A stretch of 51,135 nucleotides of DNA, taken from the NCBI GenBank assembly GCA_018401455.1, contig JAGYKU010000014.1, positions 1-51,135 on the forward strand, written 5' to 3'. The stretch comes from Flavobacteriales bacterium. GTDB taxonomy: Bacteria; Bacteroidota; Bacteroidia; Flavobacteriales_D; Parvicellaceae. This document shows, piece after piece, positions 34,179 through 43,098 of this stretch; positions within the stretch are counted from its first letter, which is position 1, and each line of letters opens with the position of its first letter. Below the pieces are notes generated by a model. That model had not been told where the DNA came from. It was given only the letters and a program-made list of their open reading frames with translations, and searched no databases. The translations under genes and the position numbers were made by a program.

Positions 34179-36125
34179 ATGAAAGAAACATCATTTATCA
34201 ACCAAAATAAAAAGAAATGGGCAAAATTTGAAAAGATGTCCAAGACTCAACAGAATGACCCTGATGAGATGAGTCAACTTTTTGTTGAAATTACAGACGA
34301 TCTTTCCTTCGCTCGCACCCATTATCCCAAAAGGTCTGTAAGGGTTTATCTAAATTCTCTTGCCCAAAGGGTTTTTCATGATTTATATAAAAAAAAGAGA
34401 GAGCCTTTTTCCAAATTTATAAAATTTTGGACTACAGATTTACCTCTTGAAATGTACAGAGCAAGAAAAAATTTATTGGTTGCTTTTCTCATTTTCGCCA
34501 TCGGAATGCTCATTGGAATCGTCTCCACTTATGATAATGAAGATTTTTTGGGTTCTGTAATTGGAGATGGATACGTAGCAATGGCTGAACAAAATATTGC
34601 AGACGGAAAACCTATGAATGTATATGGACACGGACCAGAATCTTTGTCTTTTGGGAATATTGCAATCAACAATATGAGAGTAGCATTTATGACTTTTGTT
34701 TTAGGATTCTTTTTCTCTTTAGGTTCTGGAATATTCTTGTTTTTTAATGCCATTATGGTAGGTGCTTTTCAGTGGTTTTATGTGGTTAGAGGTCTTACAA
34801 TGGCTTCTTTTCTTACTATTTGGATTCACGGTGCTTTTGAGATCCCTGCAATTATTCTTGCAGCAGCTGCGGGTATTACTATGGGTAATGGCCTTTTGTT
34901 TCCAGGTACTTTAACGCGTTTGCAATCGCTCATTATCAGCGCCAAAAGAGGTGTAAAAATGATGATTGGTATCGTTCCATTTATTCTTTTAGCAGCATTT
35001 ATTGAAGGATATGCAACAAGACATACAGTAATTACAATAGAAGGTGACCCACTGGAAAGTGAATGGCCGAATAGTCTTAAATGGTTGTTTATTATGCTAT
35101 GTTTTGCTATCGTTTTGTTTTACTTTGTCATTTATCCATTTATATTGGCAAGAAAGCAAAATTTTGATGGAAAAGTTTCGGAAAACCCTCAATACAAATC
35201 CAAAAAAGAAATAGATTTTTATAAAATAAAAGATGTTGGAGAAATTTTCTCAGATACATTTATGAGTTATGCCAAATTATTAGGAAGTTACCTAAAGTTA
35301 TTTTTGATTACTACACCACTCAATTTAATTTATGTTTATCTACTTTTCGATAGGGTTCAATACTATCATTACAGTCACGTGGCAGAGGGTTTTGGACTCC
35401 CATTTATGACAAGGGCAGAGAAAATTATTGAAAATCTTGAAGTGTTATTTACTTGGAATGAATATTTTAGTTGGGATTTGTTTCTGTTTCAAACCTTTAT
35501 ATTTACCATCAATACATATAGTGTCATCTATTTGTTTAGAACAATGGTTCGCAAAAACCTAGAGCCAAGTATTCGTTCTTATTTCAAATTGTTGCTACGT
35601 GCTATAATTCCAATTTTCATAGCCTTTTTGATTTTAGGAATGATAAGCGTAAAAGCACCTTTTGGTTTGATGATTTTTATAGGCTTATTAAGTCCGTTGT
35701 TGTTTATGTGGTTTATACCAATAACAGTTAGAAAAGATATGAAATTTGGTGAGGCATTACAAAAAGGTTTTTCAATTCCCTTCAAAGCATTTATGAGCGG
35801 AGTCGGTTTGTTTGGTGCTTTGTTAATTACATTATTTATTATTTATAGTTTTGTGGCTTTACCAATAGATATCTTTAAAGATATTGCATTGGAGTGGTTC
35901 GTATTGCCTATAGCAGAAAATCCTCAATACGTTTTTATCATTGTGGATGCATCAATTTATATTCTGTTGTGTCATTTGATTTTTCCTATATTTATAATAG
36001 GATTCATTATGATGTTTTATTCTACGTCAGAAAAAGAAGAAGCGACAGGAATGTTTTTGAAACTCAAGAAATTTGGAAAAGAAAGTAAAGTTTACGAATC
36101 TGCGGATGAAGGTGAATACTGGTAA
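34179..36125 (+). CDS. SpoIIM (stage II sporulation protein M)-like polytopic membrane protein
   Basis: A 648-residue integral membrane protein. Residues 1-95 are a soluble charged region (RTHYPKRSVRVYLNSLA is the conserved pre-membrane motif). Residues about 100-330 form the SpoIIM/DUF95 membrane domain (NNMRVAFMTFVLGFFFSLGSG, IWIHGAFEIPAIILAAAAG). Residues about 360-630 are a second polytopic half with about six helices and no assigned family. In non-sporulating bacteria SpoIIM homologues accompany MoxR/DUF58 genes. It overlaps the next gene by 20 bases, indicating translational coupling. Confidence 0.88.
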   Translation: MKETSFINQNKKKWAKFEKMSKTQQNDPDEMSQLFVEITDDLSFARTHYPKRSVRVYLNSLAQRVFHDLYKKKREPFSKFIKFWTTDLPLEMYRARKNLLVAFLIFAIGMLIGIVSTYDNEDFLGSVIGDGYVAMAEQNIADGKPMNVYGHGPESLSFGNIAINNMRVAFMTFVLGFFFSLGSGIFLFFNAIMVGAFQWFYVVRGLTMASFLTIWIHGAFEIPAIILAAAAGITMGNGLLFPGTLTRLQSLIISAKRGVKMMIGIVPFILLAAFIEGYATRHTVITIEGDPLESEWPNSLKWLFIMLCFAIVLFYFVIYPFILARKQNFDGKVSENPQYKSKKEIDFYKIKDVGEIFSDTFMSYAKLLGSYLKLFLITTPLNLIYVYLLFDRVQYYHYSHVAEGFGLPFMTRAEKIIENLEVLFTWNEYFSWDLFLFQTFIFTINTYSVIYLFRTMVRKNLEPSIRSYFKLLLRAIIPIFIAFLILGMISVKAPFGLMIFIGLLSPLLFMWFIPITVRKDMKFGEALQKGFSIPFKAFMSGVGLFGALLITLFIIYSFVALPIDIFKDIALEWFVLPIAENPQYVFIIVDASIYILLCHLIFPIFIIGFIMMFYSTSEKEEATGMFLKLKKFGKESKVYESADEGEYW

Positions 36126-36795
36126 AATAGCGTCTCTTTTGTTTTTGTTGGTGATTTTACTTTTGAATCACCCTGTTTGTTATGCCCAAAAATCTCAAGA
36201 TGAATACCTTAAATCTAATCCTGATAAAAAAGAGTTTAGTAAAGAAAAGTGGAATTCTTTAAAAGGGAAACTCAAAAAGGAATCTTCTGGAGGTTCAGGA
36301 AGTGGAGAAATCAATTTTGAGCCTAAAGATTTCACGAATGAAAAAGCCCCAGAGGGAGATTTTTACGATTACGATAAAGAAGATGCAAAAGGAGAATATA
36401 GCGAATATCAAAATTTTGAAAACGAAGATTACGAATACGATGAAGAATATGATAATTATGAATATCAAGAAAATACATATAATTCTAAACCAGATAAAGA
36501 GGAAACCTATAGCAATATAAAAAAACCGAAAAAGCCAACTGAACCTAAAAAACCTAAAAAAAGTAAACAAAGAAATAGTGACTCTTCTTCTGGTGATGGC
36601 GTTTATAAAGTCTTAGAAATAATTGCTTATATCGTTGTAGGAGGTTTAATCATCTTTTTAGTGTATTACTTTTTTCTTCATTTTAAAGGAAGTGATTCAG
36701 GTGCCAAAATTGAAGTAAATTTTGATGAAACACCACCTTCTGAAATTCCTAAATCTGAATTAGAAAGAAGGTTGGAAGCAGGCTCTTGCCAATGA
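36106..36795 (+). CDS. DUF4129-type protein, N-terminal part (frameshifted)
   Basis: 229 residues from the ATG at 36106, which overlaps the SpoIIM gene by 20 bases and opens with a signal peptide or membrane anchor (LLFLLVILLLNHPVCYAQ); the ATG at 36073 would add eleven charged residues and is less likely. The middle (about 65-165) is low complexity, rich in Tyr, Asp, Glu and Lys. A single membrane helix (VLEIIAYIVVGGLIIFLVYY) follows near 165-188. The frame ends abruptly at SCQ; the missing DUF4129 domain continues in another frame. Confidence 0.75.
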   Translation: MKVNTGKIASLLFLLVILLLNHPVCYAQKSQDEYLKSNPDKKEFSKEKWNSLKGKLKKESSGGSGSGEINFEPKDFTNEKAPEGDFYDYDKEDAKGEYSEYQNFENEDYEYDEEYDNYEYQENTYNSKPDKEETYSNIKKPKKPTEPKKPKKSKQRNSDSSSGDGVYKVLEIIAYIVVGGLIIFLVYYFFLHFKGSDSGAKIEVNFDETPPSEIPKSELERRLEAGSCQ

Positions 36796-37054
36796 AGATT
36801 ATAGAGAGGCAATAAGGATTTATTTTATTTTTATAATAAAAGATTTAGCAACAAAAGACTGGATAAAATGGGAAAGAGAGAAAACCAATTATTCCTACCT
36901 TATGGAAATGAGAAGCAAACCACAATTTGAATTGTTCAATGAAGTAGTTTCTGTGTATGATGTGGTATGGTATGGAAATTATGCTATCTCCAAATCATTG
37001 TATGAAAGTGTTGAACCCAAATTCAAACAACTTCTCAAAGAAATTAATAATTAA
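36782..37054 (+). pseudogene. DUF4129 C-terminal domain in shifted frame
   Basis: A 90-residue open frame without its own start: ALANEDYREAIRIYF, then KDWIKWEREKTNYSYL, and VSVYDVVWYGNYAIS, matching the A-G-D-Y-x-x-A-x-R, W-x-x-x-K-T-N-x-x-Y and VWYG pattern of the DUF4129 domain. It continues the truncated protein that ends at 36795 if one base is removed (or two added) near 36778-36784, and ends 6 bases before the DUF4350 gene. Together they make one gene of about 316 residues. Confidence 0.75.
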
Positions 37055-37060
37055 ACGCAA

Positions 37061-38356
37061 TTGAATAAAAATACAAAATACCTTATTATCGGTGGAGCAA
37101 TTTTGCTCCTGCTTTTTGGTATTTACTTTTTTAGTTCTGGATCTAGTTCTCAAAATGAACCTGAAAAAAATGAAAAAGACACTACCCAAGTGGGTAAGCC
37201 AATCAACCCAACTGGGACTTATTTACTCTATAATTTGTTGAAGTCATACGAGAAAACCATTTCCATCAAAACAATACAAACTACAGATTCTATTACATTA
37301 AAGTCTTTGTTACCTAAAGAAAAGGTAAACGGACACCCTAATTTATACATTAATATTTCAGAATATTTTTACCTAAATTATGACGATAGAAACCACCTTA
37401 TTGATTTCGTAAATGAAGGCAATTATGCTTTTGTAAGTTCTGATGTTTTTGCTACTTATTTTGCTCAAGATTTCTCAGATTATTCCAATTTTATAGAGCA
37501 TTATTTTTACGATACTTTATTATATGTAAACTTTGAACATCCCAAATTCAGAAAAAACAAGCCTCTGGAACTGCTTAATGAAGAAATTAATTTTCACGGG
37601 CATCCAAAATATACGATTTATAACTTTTTTGACGATTCCAAACTCGGTGATTCGCATATTAGAATTTCTTCCAGCGAAGGTCATTACAATTGTGTGATGA
37701 AAGCTTATGGGGGTGGATTTATGATTGTTCACACACAACCTGGTAATTTTTCAAATATCAATATTGCTACAAAAGATGGTAAAACCAATGCAGAAAATAT
37801 ATTTTCTCATTTTCCTGAAAACAACATTCATTGGCATCAAAACTTTGGAAAATATTCTGAATATAGAGGAATTCCAAGACCAAAAATCAATAAGATTCCA
37901 CCACAATACTCTAGAAAAAGTCCTTTAGAATACATCATCAGTCATCCTGCTCTTTTTACTGCATTTATTTTAATGTTGATTGGATTGGTGATTTATATGA
38001 TTGTATTTAGTAAAAGAAAACAAAAAATTATTCCTCCTATTCCGGCCAACGCTAATTCTAGTTTAGAGTTTATTGATGTGGTAAGTAAATTGTACTTTCA
38101 GCAAAAACAACATAACAAATTGGTGAATCATATGTTTCTTATATTTGTTGCTTTCTTGAGAGATAAGTATTACATTAATATAAGTAAAAAAGATCCACAG
38201 ATAGTGACAAGAATTTCAGAAAAATCAGGAATTTCGGAAGAAAAAATAAAAGAGATATTTACCACATTTAAAAAAGCAAAAACAAATAAATTTACCGAAA
38301 AAGAGTTAATAGAACTGCACATAATGCTAGAATACTTTTATAAAAAATGCAACTAA
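37061..38356 (+). CDS. DUF4350 domain-containing membrane protein
   Basis: A 431-residue protein starting at TTG, 6 bases after the DUF4129 stop. A membrane helix at about 7-25 precedes a periplasmic domain; the DUF4350 signature PTGTYLLYNLLKSYEK is at about 46-61 and a GGGFMIVHT segment closes the domain near 225. A second helix lies at about 290-315, followed by a cytoplasmic helical tail (FYFxK/LYFQQKQHNKL-type). Proteins of this family sit between DUF4129 and MoxR genes; the biochemical role is unknown. Confidence 0.85.
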   Translation: MNKNTKYLIIGGAILLLLFGIYFFSSGSSSQNEPEKNEKDTTQVGKPINPTGTYLLYNLLKSYEKTISIKTIQTTDSITLKSLLPKEKVNGHPNLYINISEYFYLNYDDRNHLIDFVNEGNYAFVSSDVFATYFAQDFSDYSNFIEHYFYDTLLYVNFEHPKFRKNKPLELLNEEINFHGHPKYTIYNFFDDSKLGDSHIRISSSEGHYNCVMKAYGGGFMIVHTQPGNFSNINIATKDGKTNAENIFSHFPENNIHWHQNFGKYSEYRGIPRPKINKIPPQYSRKSPLEYIISHPALFTAFILMLIGLVIYMIVFSKRKQKIIPPIPANANSSLEFIDVVSKLYFQQKQHNKLVNHMFLIFVAFLRDKYYINISKKDPQIVTRISEKSGISEEKIKEIFTTFKKAKTNKFTEKELIELHIMLEYFYKKCN

Positions 38357-38388
38357 AAATGTATTTGGAGTTAGGTCTGGGGTTTCGA

Positions 38389-38542
38389 GGTTCGGAGTTT
38401 GGGGTTCGGAGTTTGGGGTTTGGAGTTCGGGGTTCGGAGTTCGGGGTTCGGAGTTCGGGGTTCGGAGTTCGGGGTTCGGAGTTTGGGGTTCGGAGTTTGG
38501 GGTTCGGAGTTCGGGGTTTGGAGTTTGGAGTTCGAGGTTTTT
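38389..38542. repeat. Heptameric array, RGTTYGG type, 22 units
   Basis: Twenty-two phased heptads alternate between GGTTYGG and AGTTYGG (a 14-bp super-unit), 154 bases without an indel. It is strongly G-rich on the plus strand in an AT-rich genome. No frame on either strand contains a stop because of the period, which creates false open frames. Confidence 0.92.
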
Positions 38543-38558
38543 AGAATACAAAACACCA

Positions 38559-38649
38559 ACTGCTAAGGACTAAGCGCTAACTACTAATCACTAACAACTA
38601 ATCACTAACAACTAACCGCTAACAACTAAGCGCTAACAACTAAAGACTA
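38559..38649. repeat. Heptameric array, ANNNCTA type, 13 units
   Basis: Thirteen phased heptads with invariant A and CTA and variable bases 2-4 (ACAACTA five times, ATCACTA and AGCGCTA twice each, and four others). It ends 13 bases before the moxR ATG, so it would form most of the moxR leader. Confidence 0.92.
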
Positions 38650-38662
38650 AAAAAATAAAATT

Positions 38663-39796
38663 ATGGAAGAAAATAAAAACAACGAAAACGAGAACTTGGA
38701 AAACGAAAACACGAATCCAAATCCAGTTCCAGCTACAAACGAAGAAAATTTGGTAGTTCCACCAGTGAATGAAACACCTGAAATGCCAAAAGTAGAAATA
38801 CCACCAAGTCACGAGTCTTATGCTACACCAAGTTTTGGGACACCACGAATCGACTTGAGTATAGTAAACCAAAAAGTAACGCAAGCAAGAGCAGAAATTG
38901 CAAAGTACTTAATTGGTCAATACGAAATGGTAGATTTATTACTCATAGGACTTTTCAGTGGTGGTCACGTTTTGCTTGAAGGTGTGCCTGGAATTGCCAA
39001 AACACTTACTGCAAAAGTATTGGCTCAAACCTTATCGGTAGATTTTTCAAGGATTCAGTTTACGCCCGATATGATGCCTTCTGATATTATTGGAACTTCT
39101 GTTTACAATATGAAAGACAGCGCTTTTAATTTCAAAAAAGGGCCTATTTTTACAAACATTGCACTGATAGATGAAATCAACAGAGCGCCAGCAAAAACAC
39201 AAGCAGCACTTTTTGAAGTAATGGAAGAAAGACAAATTACGTATGATGGAACAACCTACAAATTAGACTTTCCATTTTTGGTAATTGCCACTCAAAATCC
39301 TATTGAACAAGAAGGGACATATAGATTGCCAGAAGCTCAATTAGATCGTTTTTTATTCAAAATTAATTTAGTTCACCCTACTCTTTCTGAGGAGCAAGAA
39401 ATTTTGAAAAGATATAAAAACAATACTCGTATAGATTTTGATAAAATCCCGAGTGTTTTTACCAAAACAGATTTAGAGAAAATTCAAGAAACTATTGAAG
39501 GCGTTAGAATTGAAGATGCCATTATCAAATATATTTCTGAAATTACACACGAAACAAGAATTCACGGAAAAATCTATTTGGGAGCTTCACCGAGAGCTTC
39601 TTTGTCGATGCTAAAAGCTTCAAAGGCTATGGCAGCGATAAGAGGAAGAGATTTTGTGATTCCAGATGATGTTCAGTTTGTTGCATATCACGTTATGAAC
39701 CACAGAATTATACTAACGCCAGAAGCAGAAATGGAAGGAATGGACGCTATGTTGGTGATTCAGGAAATTATTAAAAAAGTGGAAGTACCGAGGTAG
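38663..39796 (+). CDS. MoxR family AAA+ ATPase
   Basis: A 377-residue MoxR-type AAA+ chaperone-like ATPase. Walker A is GVPGIAKT at 107-114, Walker B LIDEIN at 168-173, sensor 1 ATQNP at 209-213 and RLPEAQLDRF at 221-230 is the MoxR hallmark. The first 60 residues are an Asn/Glu/Pro-rich extension that is unusual for the family and probably disordered. MoxR proteins usually work with DUF58/vWA proteins, but none follows here. It is preceded by SpoIIM, DUF4129 and DUF4350 genes and followed by three AIM24 genes. Confidence 0.95.
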   Translation: MEENKNNENENLENENTNPNPVPATNEENLVVPPVNETPEMPKVEIPPSHESYATPSFGTPRIDLSIVNQKVTQARAEIAKYLIGQYEMVDLLLIGLFSGGHVLLEGVPGIAKTLTAKVLAQTLSVDFSRIQFTPDMMPSDIIGTSVYNMKDSAFNFKKGPIFTNIALIDEINRAPAKTQAALFEVMEERQITYDGTTYKLDFPFLVIATQNPIEQEGTYRLPEAQLDRFLFKINLVHPTLSEEQEILKRYKNNTRIDFDKIPSVFTKTDLEKIQETIEGVRIEDAIIKYISEITHETRIHGKIYLGASPRASLSMLKASKAMAAIRGRDFVIPDDVQFVAYHVMNHRIILTPEAEMEGMDAMLVIQEIIKKVEVPR

Positions 39797-40019
39797 TATA
39801 TCATTTTCATCAAAAACTGTTTAGATTTTTTAATATAAATACGATTAAGAGACCTTCTTTTTGGTAAGAACTATTTTATGTTTTAAAATTTTCACCCATT
39901 CTTTGGATTTGTTCACACTCAAATATTATATGTACATTAAAAAATCACTTTTAAATTTTCTATAACTCTATTTTTTTGTAAGTTTATACTCAATTTTAAT
40001 TAATTAACTTAAATAAATT

Positions 40020-40682
40020 ATGAATATAGAAATTGCAGGAAAACCAGCATTTGGATATCTACACGTAGATTTGGCTCCTGGAGAGTCATTCATTGCAGAA
40101 TCGGATGCTATGGCGAGTATGAGTGCTCAAATGGAAATGAAAGCCAAATTTAATGGTGGATTTTTTAGAGGACTCGGAAAAAAATTCTTTGGTGGAGAAA
40201 GTTTGTTTGTCAATGAATTTTCAAACCCAACACAAGAAACACTAAGATTAACCCTTACTCAAGGATTTCCAGGAGATATTATGTTGATGGAACTTAAAGA
40301 AGGAGAATCTTTCTTTATGCAACCTGGCGCCTATATCTGTTCTGAACCTACGGTGAAACTCAAAATGAAATGGGCTGGATTCCATTCTTGGTTTGGAGGA
40401 GAAGGTCTTTTCAGACTTAAAGTGGAAGGAACAGGTAAATTTGTATTTGGTGCTTATGGAGGTTTGTTAGAAAAAGAAGTTGATGGAGAAATCATCGTTG
40501 ACACAGATCACTTAGTGGCTTACCCTCCGGGATTCGAAATCAAAACACAACTTGCAGGTGGAATTATTTCTAGTTTTACAAGTGGTGAAGGTTTTGTGAT
40601 GAGAGTGAAAGGAAAGGGTAAAATAATTATCCAAACGAGAAGTTTTGCTGGTTTAGCAAGTTGGGTAAATAGAAACCTTTAA
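40020..40682 (+). CDS. AIM24 / TIGR00266 family protein (paralogue 1)
   Basis: A 220-residue soluble beta-rich protein of the AIM24 family (TIGR00266). Hallmarks are a LAPGESFIAESDAM segment near 27-40, FPGDIMLMEL near 83-92, and VDTDHLVAYPPG near 160-171 followed by GEGFVMRVKGKGKIIIQTR. The molecular function of the family is not established. A 223-base gap separates it from moxR with no clear terminator, and 25 bases separate it from paralogue 2. Confidence 0.9.
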   Translation: MNIEIAGKPAFGYLHVDLAPGESFIAESDAMASMSAQMEMKAKFNGGFFRGLGKKFFGGESLFVNEFSNPTQETLRLTLTQGFPGDIMLMELKEGESFFMQPGAYICSEPTVKLKMKWAGFHSWFGGEGLFRLKVEGTGKFVFGAYGGLLEKEVDGEIIVDTDHLVAYPPGFEIKTQLAGGIISSFTSGEGFVMRVKGKGKIIIQTRSFAGLASWVNRNL

Positions 40683-40707
40683 TTAATCAACTAAAAAAGA
40701 AATTACA

Positions 40708-41388
40708 ATGAAGATAGATATACAAATGGGACCAGGAAGTTCTGTTGCTAAAGTAGTAATGGAAGCCGGAGAAGTCCTCACTGCTGAAGGCGGGGCGATG
40801 GTTGCGATGAGTAATGATATGACCATCGAAACTACCACTCACAAAAAAGGTAAAGGCGGTATAATGAAAGGTCTGAAAAGAATGTTGGGAGGCGAAGGTT
40901 TTTTCATCAATCATTTCACACCAAGTGCTAATGGAGGTGAAGTTTATTTAGCGGCAACATTACCAGGGGATATGTTTGTAAAAGAACTCAATGGCGAAAA
41001 ATTAATCATCTCAGGAGGTGGCTATATGGCTTCTGAACCTGGAATTGAAATTGATTTGAACTGGCAAGGATTCGGAAAAGCATTATTGGGAGGAGAAAAT
41101 TTCTTTTGGATTAATGCCAATGGAACAGGAAAAGTTTTGGTAAATGCTTATGGCGAAATTTATCCAATCGAAATAGATGGTGAATACATCGTAGATACTG
41201 GTCATATTGTAGCTTTTGAATCTTCTCTAGAATGGAAACTTTCTAAAGCAGGAAGCAGTTGGGTGTCTTCTATGCTTGGAGGCGAAGGATTTGTAGCAAG
41301 GTTCAAAGGAAAAGGAACTCTATGGTGTCAATCACACAATCCAAATAGTTTTGGAGCCGCTATTGGACCAAGTCTTAGAGCAAGATAA
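40708..41388 (+). CDS. AIM24 / TIGR00266 family protein (paralogue 2)
   Basis: A 226-residue homologue of its neighbours, with AGEVLTAEGGAMVAMS near 18-33, LPGDMFVKEL, VDTGHIVAFESS and GEGFVARFKGKGTLWCQS. The C-terminus extends a little beyond the domain (AIGPSLRAR). It is probably co-transcribed with paralogue 1 (25-base gap). Sequence divergence from the others is moderate, suggesting an old duplication rather than a recent one. Confidence 0.9.
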   Translation: MKIDIQMGPGSSVAKVVMEAGEVLTAEGGAMVAMSNDMTIETTTHKKGKGGIMKGLKRMLGGEGFFINHFTPSANGGEVYLAATLPGDMFVKELNGEKLIISGGGYMASEPGIEIDLNWQGFGKALLGGENFFWINANGTGKVLVNAYGEIYPIEIDGEYIVDTGHIVAFESSLEWKLSKAGSSWVSSMLGGEGFVARFKGKGTLWCQSHNPNSFGAAIGPSLRAR

Positions 41389-41472
41389 ACTTAAATTAAA
41401 TAAGATAAACAAATTAGTTTTGAGTCGCTGTAGAAAAAATACAGTTGAACAAACGTAAAAAATAATACAAAA

Positions 41473-42144
41473 ATGGAAAAATTTGATTTTAAGTTCGATC
41501 ATAAGCCAGATTACGCTTTCCTTACGGTACAATTACCTGCTGGTAAGACCATAAAAGTTGAAGCATCTGCAATGGCAACTATGGATACGAACGTGAATAT
41601 GAAAACAAAGTTTAAAGGTGGTTTCAAAAGACTTTTAACAGGTGAATCTATCTTTATCAATGAGTTTACTGCACAGAACGGAGCGGGCGAAATCACTATT
41701 GCACCTGCATCGCCAGGAGATATGGAGCACATTTATCTCGACAACCAAACGATATTTTTACAAAATTCTGCATTCGTTGCTTCCGATCCTGCTATTGATA
41801 TTGCTACCAAATGGCAAGGATTGATAAAAGGATTCTTTTCGGGGGAAAAACTATTTTTAATCAAAGCTTCAGGACAAGGTGATTTATGGTTTAATAGTTA
41901 TGGAGGAATTTTGGAAATTGATGTAAAAGATGGATATGTTGTTGATACAGGACACATCGTTGCTTTTACAGAAGGATTAGAATACAAAGTTTCTAAAGTG
42001 GGAGGCTATAAATCTCTTTTCTTATCAGGAGAAGGATTTGTCTGTAGATTTTCTGGAGAAGGAAAAGTTTGGATACAAACCAGAAAAATCCAACCACTTA
42101 CTTCTTTCCTACAAAGATTTAGACCTACTAAAAACAATGGGTAA
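41473..42144 (+). CDS. AIM24 / TIGR00266 family protein (paralogue 3)
   Basis: A 223-residue third copy with LPAGKTIKVEASAMATMD, SPGDMEHIYL, VDTGHIVAFTEG and GEGFVCRFSGEGKVWIQTR. It follows paralogue 2 after 84 bases and is closed by a strong terminator, which marks the end of the AIM24 transcription unit. Confidence 0.9.
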   Translation: MEKFDFKFDHKPDYAFLTVQLPAGKTIKVEASAMATMDTNVNMKTKFKGGFKRLLTGESIFINEFTAQNGAGEITIAPASPGDMEHIYLDNQTIFLQNSAFVASDPAIDIATKWQGLIKGFFSGEKLFLIKASGQGDLWFNSYGGILEIDVKDGYVVDTGHIVAFTEGLEYKVSKVGGYKSLFLSGEGFVCRFSGEGKVWIQTRKIQPLTSFLQRFRPTKNNG

Positions 42145-42167
42145 AAACTAGATTTAAACTAATATTA

Positions 42168-42202
42168 AAGGTTGCCAAGCATACATATGGCAACCTTTTT
42201 TT
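42168..42202 (+). terminator. Rho-independent terminator after the AIM24 triplet
   Basis: A perfect 10-bp stem (AAGGTTGCCA and TGGCAACCTT) with a 10-base loop and seven T residues, 23 bases after the paralogue 3 stop. An upstream ATG at 42172 lies within this stem, arguing that the next gene starts later. Confidence 0.92.
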
Positions 42203-42243
42203 GTTTAGAATTAAACTTTCTATTTCATTTAAAAAAACCGATA

Positions 42244-43098
42244 ATGAAACTTCTATTTAACAGTGCTCTTTTACTCTCTTTTCCATTAGTTGGAATTGCC
42301 TCATTCTTTTTGGGAATGTATTTTTATGATTATGAAAGTAAATATTTAGCAGGAATATTAAGTTTCATTATTGCTCCTTTAATCATTAGTTTGGGAATAG
42401 CTTCTATTTTTAATTCTTGGTATCAAAAATTTAATCCAAAAGCATCTTTACATATTTTGAATCCATTTTATATTACTCCAGTTATTGCCTTTTGGGCGTT
42501 CATTATTTGGGGCAACAAGATTGGAGCAAATGAGTATCTCAATTGCAAGTTATTTGGAGAAATTTATTCTGAAATATCAATAACTGATACATCAAAAATC
42601 AATACAAAAGGTTATGCAAGTTTTGAAGATATTTATGTAAACAAAAACCAATTTGGATATTATAGAAATGACATCAAACGAAAAGAAGGAGGCGTATCCA
42701 CTACTACTATAGAATCGATTGTTTTTCCTATTTTTCCACTAGGTGGAACACTCCAAAAAGTAAAATATTTTGCAGTAATTGAATATAGTGATCTCAATAA
42801 ATTATTTGAAATCGAAAATTTTGAAATAGCGTTGATAAACAAATCAAAAATTGGAGGTTCAATTGAAAGCAACCAGCACAAGATAGACAATTATAAGTTA
42901 GCTGTTAAAGATTTTGAAAAAAACCATTCATTTCAAGTTGATGAAAATCCTGTTTTTATTAATCCTTCAAATTTATCTCTTGATGATTATCTCTCTACTA
43001 AATTCAATTCATTAATCATAGTCCTCACTACTATAGCCTTAGTTTATATAGTATTAGGGGCTTTTGCCATAAAATTTATGGTTAAAAAACATTTCTGA
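42244..43098 (+). CDS. Hypothetical membrane protein
   Basis: 284 residues from the ATG at 42244; the in-frame ATG at 42172 lies inside a terminator and is rejected. Hydrophobic segments occur at about 5-25, 32-58 and 76-93, followed by a soluble region (about 100-250) and a C-terminal helix (about 255-278). No motif is recognised. The gene is alone on its strand. Confidence 0.65.
   Translation: MKLLFNSALLLSFPLVGIASFFLGMYFYDYESKYLAGILSFIIAPLIISLGIASIFNSWYQKFNPKASLHILNPFYITPVIAFWAFIIWGNKIGANEYLNCKLFGEIYSEISITDTSKINTKGYASFEDIYVNKNQFGYYRNDIKRKEGGVSTTTIESIVFPIFPLGGTLQKVKYFAVIEYSDLNKLFEIENFEIALINKSKIGGSIESNQHKIDNYKLAVKDFEKNHSFQVDENPVFINPSNLSLDDYLSTKFNSLIIVLTTIALVYIVLGAFAIKFMVKKHF

Noticed and set aside
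36775-36790. Programmed frameshifting in the DUF4129 gene
   Set aside because: No slippery heptamer or stimulatory hairpin is visible, so an indel or sequence error is simpler.
38327-38559. Several overlapping open frames on both strands
   Set aside because: They arise from the 7-bp period of the RGTTYGG array, which leaves all frames free of stops; the translations are pure repeats such as GVRGSEF.
42172-42243. Upstream in-frame start for the hypothetical membrane protein
   Set aside because: The ATG lies inside a perfect terminator hairpin; the ATG at 42244 is followed by a proper hydrophobic segment.
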